Below are positions 60,592 to 64,000 of a stretch of 64,000 nt of DNA, one piece after another. Made by a program: the position numbers and the translations under genes. The stretch's first letter is position 1. Each line of letters starts with the position of its first letter. The stretch spans positions 165,995 through 229,994 of the forward strand of contig NZ_LMDE01000010.1 in the NCBI RefSeq assembly GCF_001425025.1, read 5' to 3'. Source of the DNA: Nocardioides sp. Root122. Its GTDB lineage: Bacteria; Actinomycetota; Actinomycetes; Propionibacteriales; Nocardioidaceae. The notes under the pieces are model-generated. The model was not told the origin of the DNA, did not search any database, and worked only from the letters and a program-made list of their open reading frames with translations.

Positions 60592-61863
60592 TCAGCCGTG
60601 CTCGAGCTCGTCGACATGCTCTGCCACGTTCCTGACGAAACGCTGTTCGCGTCGTCCGGACGTCGCATGGATGCGGACCTCGTCCGTTTCGAGCCACCCA
60701 TGTCGCCGATACACCTCCACGGCCCGTGTGTTGTCGTCGTAGACCCAAAGGTCCACCGCTTTGCGCGCCGTCTCCACTGCGTGGTCCGTGACATCGCACA
60801 GCAAGTGGCCTGCCACTCCGGCTCCCCAAGCGTTGGGGTCAACCCCGAGGTAGAGGATCTCCAGGCCGTCCTCGCTCGGGACCACGACAGCGAAGCCGAC
60901 CGCATCGGAGCCACGGAGAGCCAGATGGAGCGTCGAGCCGGGAGCACGCAAACCTCGCTCGATGATCGGCAATGCTGACTCCACGGGGGCGGGTTCGGGC
61001 TTGTCGTCGCGCCGAGCAGTGGAGGCCGCCCAGATCCGCGCTGCCTCCCACTGGCTGAGAGGGCCTTTGTCTCTGGCTACTTCAACGTCGCTGTCGTCCG
61101 CCACAACGCTGATGGTCGCCGGGGGTCGCGCGTGCTGCAACGCGATTCGGGCCCCAGTCGGCGATTCGACCGACATCCAGACGGAGTCCCGCACCGCTGC
61201 CAGTCCCTCGTCGTATGGCGTGACGGTGTCGCGCGAGGCGGGTGCCCTGCGGTACGCCGCGACCGAGCGGCACCTCGCCACGATGGCGGCGGTGGTCATC
61301 ACCGTGGCGAACTCCCCATGAAGGTTGGTGCAGGTGGCGTGCGTGAGGGCGTCGGCCGTCAGAGTGCGGCCGTCCGGCCCGACGCGATCGAAGGTGTGCG
61401 TCGCGTCGAAGGCGAAGATCGTGTCGTAGCCGAGGTTGCCGGCCACGCGAGCGGTTGTCTCGCAGCAGTGGTTGGTGGTGATGCCGCACACCACGAGCCC
61501 GGTCACGCGTTCACGTTGAAGCCATGCGTGCAGGTCGGGGGTGCCGTGAAAGCTCGAGTTGACGCTCTTGGTCACGATCAGGCTGGGGCTGACCTGCTCG
61601 AGGTAGTCCTTGAACGCGTGTCCGGGGTGATCGCGGTGGACTGGACTGTGCGGGTCCGCGGAGGCGTGCCGGACGTAGACGATCGGCTCCCTGGCGGCGG
61701 CGAAGGCTGTGATGAGGGCGGCGATGTTCGGGTCGGCGTCGGGGTTGTTGCGTGGGCCCCAGTACGTGGTCTCGTCGAAGCCACGCTGCGCGTCGACCAC
61801 GATCAGTGCGGTGGTGTGCGGCAAGGACGTGGCGGTCGGGGTAGGTGGGCGGGTGCGGGTCAC
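60592..61863 (-). CDS. isochorismatase-like hydrolase fused to GNAT domain
   Basis: 423 residues. Part 1 (about 15-205): isochorismatase-like fold with Asp in IVVDAQRGF, Lys in VTKSVNSSF and nucleophile Cys in GITTNHCCETTAR. Part 2 (about 245-415): GNAT acetyltransferase with the acetyl-CoA loop DPNAWGAGVAGHLL and DNTRAVEVYRRHGW. GTG at 61863 with GGAG upstream. The two parts are in one open frame, so this is a true fusion unless a start for a separate GNAT lies inside. Codon use is less GC-biased than in the neighbours. No substrate can be assigned. Confidence 0.85.
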   Translation of the reverse strand: MTRTRPPTPTATSLPHTTALIVVDAQRGFDETTYWGPRNNPDADPNIAALITAFAAAREPIVYVRHASADPHSPVHRDHPGHAFKDYLEQVSPSLIVTKSVNSSFHGTPDLHAWLQRERVTGLVVCGITTNHCCETTARVAGNLGYDTIFAFDATHTFDRVGPDGRTLTADALTHATCTNLHGEFATVMTTAAIVARCRSVAAYRRAPASRDTVTPYDEGLAAVRDSVWMSVESPTGARIALQHARPPATISVVADDSDVEVARDKGPLSQWEAARIWAASTARRDDKPEPAPVESALPIIERGLRAPGSTLHLALRGSDAVGFAVVVPSEDGLEILYLGVDPNAWGAGVAGHLLCDVTDHAVETARKAVDLWVYDDNTRAVEVYRRHGWLETDEVRIHATSGRREQRFVRNVAEHVDELEHG

Positions 61864-61903
61864 GTCGGGCTCCTGTGAGGCGGCCGCGTCGGCCGGGATG
61901 GGG

Positions 61904-62041
61904 TCAGCGACGTCCGCGCGGGCGGGTGGGCCAGCGGCGGGGTCCCCGCGCCAGCCGGGACTGTCGAGCTTCGTCCGCTTCCTGCAGCCGGCGGCGGATC
62001 TCGTGGTTGGCGGCGGTGTGCATGAGCAGGTTGGCGGTCAT
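61904..62041 (-). CDS. small basic protein (45 aa)
   Basis: A short ORF with a strong GAGGAG ribosome-binding site 7 bases before the ATG at 62041. The product begins MTANLLMHTAANHEIRRR and ends in an Arg/Pro-rich tail; the first 30 residues look helical and amphipathic. It lies 40 bp before the isochorismatase-GNAT gene in the same direction and may be co-transcribed. No family recognised. Confidence 0.5.
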   Translation of the reverse strand: MTANLLMHTAANHEIRRRLQEADEARQSRLARGPRRWPTRPRGRR

Positions 62042-62221
62042 GACGGTCTCCTCGGTGGTTGGTGGAGGCACCATCGTGTTCTTCGGGCAGGGCCGGTCGC
62101 GCCGGGGAAATCACCGGGGAGTTCGCCGGGGAGCATCCGCGGAGCGCGGGCCGGGTCCGACCCGGTCCGCGACCGTGGACCGGCACGTGGCGCCGCGAGG
62201 AGGGGTGGGGACCGGTGCGTT

Positions 62222-64000
62222 TCAGGTGAGGTCGCCGGTGAGTGCCGCGAGCTCAGTACGTGAGGTGATGCCCAGCTTCGTGTAGACGTTCCGGAGGTGG
62301 AAGTCGACCGTGCGGGGGCTGATGAAGAGCCGCGCCGCGACGTCCTTGTTGCTGAGCCCTTCTCGTACGAGGGCGGCGATCTGTGACTCTTGTGGGGTGA
62401 GGTCGCTGGCGACGAGGTTGGTGCCGCGGCGGGCAGTTTCACCGGAGGCTCGCAGTTCCTGGCGTGCGCGTTCGGCCCAGCTGGCAGCGCCGAGGCTCTC
62501 GAACGTGTCGAGCGCTTCACGCAGCGGGACGCGAGCCGCGGTACGGCGGCGGTGACGGCGCAGGTGCTCGCCAAGGGCGAGCTGGGTGCGGGCGCGTGCG
62601 GGCAGGCGAGGAGACGTGGCGTGCCAGTCCAACGCTCTGGTGAGGTGCTCCTCGGCGTCACCGTGTCCGAGGACGGCTCTGGCGTGGTGGACGGTGGCCC
62701 AGGCCCACGCCATGTCGGCTCCTTCGGCGAAGCAGCGGATCTCGTCGAGCCACTTCTCGGCGAGGTCTCGGCGCTCGGCACGTACGGCGGTCTCGATGCG
62801 GTCGAGCGCGGTCAGCCAGCGGGCCACGGGCAGGTCGATCTGCTGCAGGTGGTGCAGGGCCGTGGCGGGTGTGACGTCGAGCTGACGGGCTGCGGCCCAG
62901 TGAGCCAGGCCGCGCACCAGGCCGGTCGTGGCGCCGTGCGGCGGGTGTCGTTCCAGTTCGGCGTCGAGGTCGCGCAGGTGCTGGGGGGCGGCCGGGTCGC
63001 CGCGGAGCGCCGAGATGACCGCGAGCTCGGCGAGCGGGAACGCCGCGAGCTCGTCGAGTCCGAGGTTGCGGTCCAGAAGCAGAGCTTCCTGGGCGGCCTT
63101 GAAGGCCTCGCTCCACGCCCCGGTGGCGATGCGGAACACGACGCCGCGAGTCAGGGCGTGCTCGATCATGTTCACGGCGCCAGCGTCGCGCGCATGCTGG
63201 AGTTGTAGGTCGTGCAGCCGGATGGCTCGTTCGTCGTCGCCCAGGTGCATGGTGGCGATGGCGAGGTTGGCGTGAATCAGGCCCGGTGCTGTGGCCGGCA
63301 GCGGGAGGTCCCATGCGCGCCGCAACGCCGTGGCGGCGCTGGCCCAGTCGTTGTCGATGACGGCGGTGAACCCGCGGAGTAGGGCATCGGCCGCCTGCTC
63401 CTCCACGGTCGCGTCGGGCGCGGGCGCGGTGACGATGGTGGAGGGGGAAGGGGTGTCGACTGCGTGGGCGCCGAACGAGGCGAGCGCCGAGGCGAGCATC
63501 GCGAGGATGCGAGCGTGGGCCGGGTCGTGGGGCGCGGCGGTGGCCGCTGCGCGGCACACGATCCGGTATCCGTCGTGCAGGGAGCGGGTGTTCCACTCGA
63601 CCTGGCCCTGGAGCTGCAGGAGGTCGGCTCGCAGGAGCGGGTCGTCGGCGTCGACGAGCGCAGCACGGGTGAGGAGGTCGGTCTCGAGCGGGCGTCCGGC
63701 GGCGAGGTTGGCTCCGGCGGCGTTCAGCAGGCGTTGGGCGCGTTCGTGGGGGTCAAGGGTGAGCTCCGCGGCCCGGGCCCATGCTGCGGCGGCGGCTTCG
63801 TGGCCGCCACGGCGACTGGAGCGCTGTGCGGCTTCGTCGAGCGCTGCGACGACGTCGGGGTCCGGGCCATCGACGGACGCGGCCAGGTGCCAGGCCCGAC
63901 GATCCTCGTGAGCGGTTCCTGCGAAGGCGTCGGCAAGGGCCCGGTGGGTCTGACGGCGCCGAGAGCTCGTGGCGGCTCCGTAGATGGCGGAGCGTACGAG
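62222..64000 (-). CDS. LuxR-type (LAL-like) regulator, N-terminus outside window
   Basis: 592 residues are visible, and the frame is open to the right edge of the window. The visible part is a long helical region with TPR-like repeats, typical of the C-terminal half of LAL or MalT-like ATPase regulators, followed by a LuxR HTH (LTPQESQIAALVREGLSNKD, then RTVDFHLRNVYTKLGI) at the end. The N-terminal AAA ATPase is expected beyond the edge. It heads the minus-strand group with the 45-aa and isochorismatase-GNAT genes (180-bp gap). Confidence 0.85.
   Translation of the reverse strand, partial: LVRSAIYGAATSSRRRQTHRALADAFAGTAHEDRRAWHLAASVDGPDPDVVAALDEAAQRSSRRGGHEAAAAAWARAAELTLDPHERAQRLLNAAGANLAAGRPLETDLLTRAALVDADDPLLRADLLQLQGQVEWNTRSLHDGYRIVCRAAATAAPHDPAHARILAMLASALASFGAHAVDTPSPSTIVTAPAPDATVEEQAADALLRGFTAVIDNDWASAATALRRAWDLPLPATAPGLIHANLAIATMHLGDDERAIRLHDLQLQHARDAGAVNMIEHALTRGVVFRIATGAWSEAFKAAQEALLLDRNLGLDELAAFPLAELAVISALRGDPAAPQHLRDLDAELERHPPHGATTGLVRGLAHWAAARQLDVTPATALHHLQQIDLPVARWLTALDRIETAVRAERRDLAEKWLDEIRCFAEGADMAWAWATVHHARAVLGHGDAEEHLTRALDWHATSPRLPARARTQLALGEHLRRHRRRTAARVPLREALDTFESLGAASWAERARQELRASGETARRGTNLVASDLTPQESQIAALVREGLSNKDVAARLFISPRTVDFHLRNVYTKLGITSRTELAALTGDLT

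Noticed and set aside
61860..62186. 108-codon minus-strand frame between the isochorismatase-GNAT and LuxR-type genes
   Set aside because: Pro/Arg/Thr-rich product typical of an off-frame; the shorter gene 61904-62041 with GAGGAG fits better.

Overview
The window is a gene-dense, very high-GC stretch with many GTG starts, 4-bp ATGA/GTGA gene overlaps and actinobacterial families (two WS/DGAT acyltransferases, DUF1918, DUF1876, NarL-type regulators, a SARP regulator). It is almost certainly from an actinobacterium. Nocardioidaceae or a close relative is my best guess, which is inference. No rRNA, tRNA, CRISPR array, phage or insertion sequence was recognised.

Region 1 (about 3.4-35 kb) looks like a DosR/DevR-type dormancy or hypoxia island. 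A DevS-like GAF-GAF histidine kinase and two DosR-like response regulators sit among families known from the Mycobacterium tuberculosis DosR regulon: a CtpF-like P-type ATPase, universal stress proteins, an Acg-like nitroreductase, DUF1918 (Rv0569 family), DUF1876 (Rv1738 family), an Rv2004c-like kinase and WS/DGAT enzymes. A 14-bp motif close to GGGACC-NN-GGTCCC or GGGACCTTCGGCCC recurs in the intergenic spaces before most of them, including a tandem pair before the first regulator. PEP synthase with class I aldolase, and an Nramp/MgtE-N pair, appear to belong to the same regulon.

Region 2 (25.8-32.4 kb), set inside the first, holds a slipin, an orphan sugar-type ABC ATPase and a tightly overlapping three-gene unit: a processive GT2 synthase with six membrane spans, a membrane-fusion protein and a GH81 endo-beta-1,3-glucanase. 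This looks like a curdlan-like beta-1,3-glucan system with a LacI/CebR-like palindrome upstream.

Region 3 (36-45 kb) is a run of minus-strand genes: CPBP proteases, an ABC transporter, PhzF, a SnoaL-like protein, YceI, a GNAT acetyltransferase, an EamA transporter and a zinc-type quinone reductase homologue.

Region 4 (45-59 kb) is a copper-handling cluster: two HMA chaperones, an MFS exporter, two CPC-type copper ATPases (one with a long His/Met-rich tail), DUF6153 and DUF305 proteins, and a 1063-residue SARP-NB-ARC-TPR regulator. Direct heptamer repeats (consensus GGACAGC) at exact 11-bp spacing, the geometry of SARP operators, lie before nearly every transcription unit here. A SARP controlling metal resistance would be unusual, and this is the most novel signal in the window.

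Region 5 (59-64 kb) has a secreted protein, an isochorismatase-GNAT fusion, a tiny gene and the C-terminal part of a large LuxR-type (LAL-like) regulator that runs off the right edge. A 7TM-PAS-SpoIIE phosphatase runs off the left edge.
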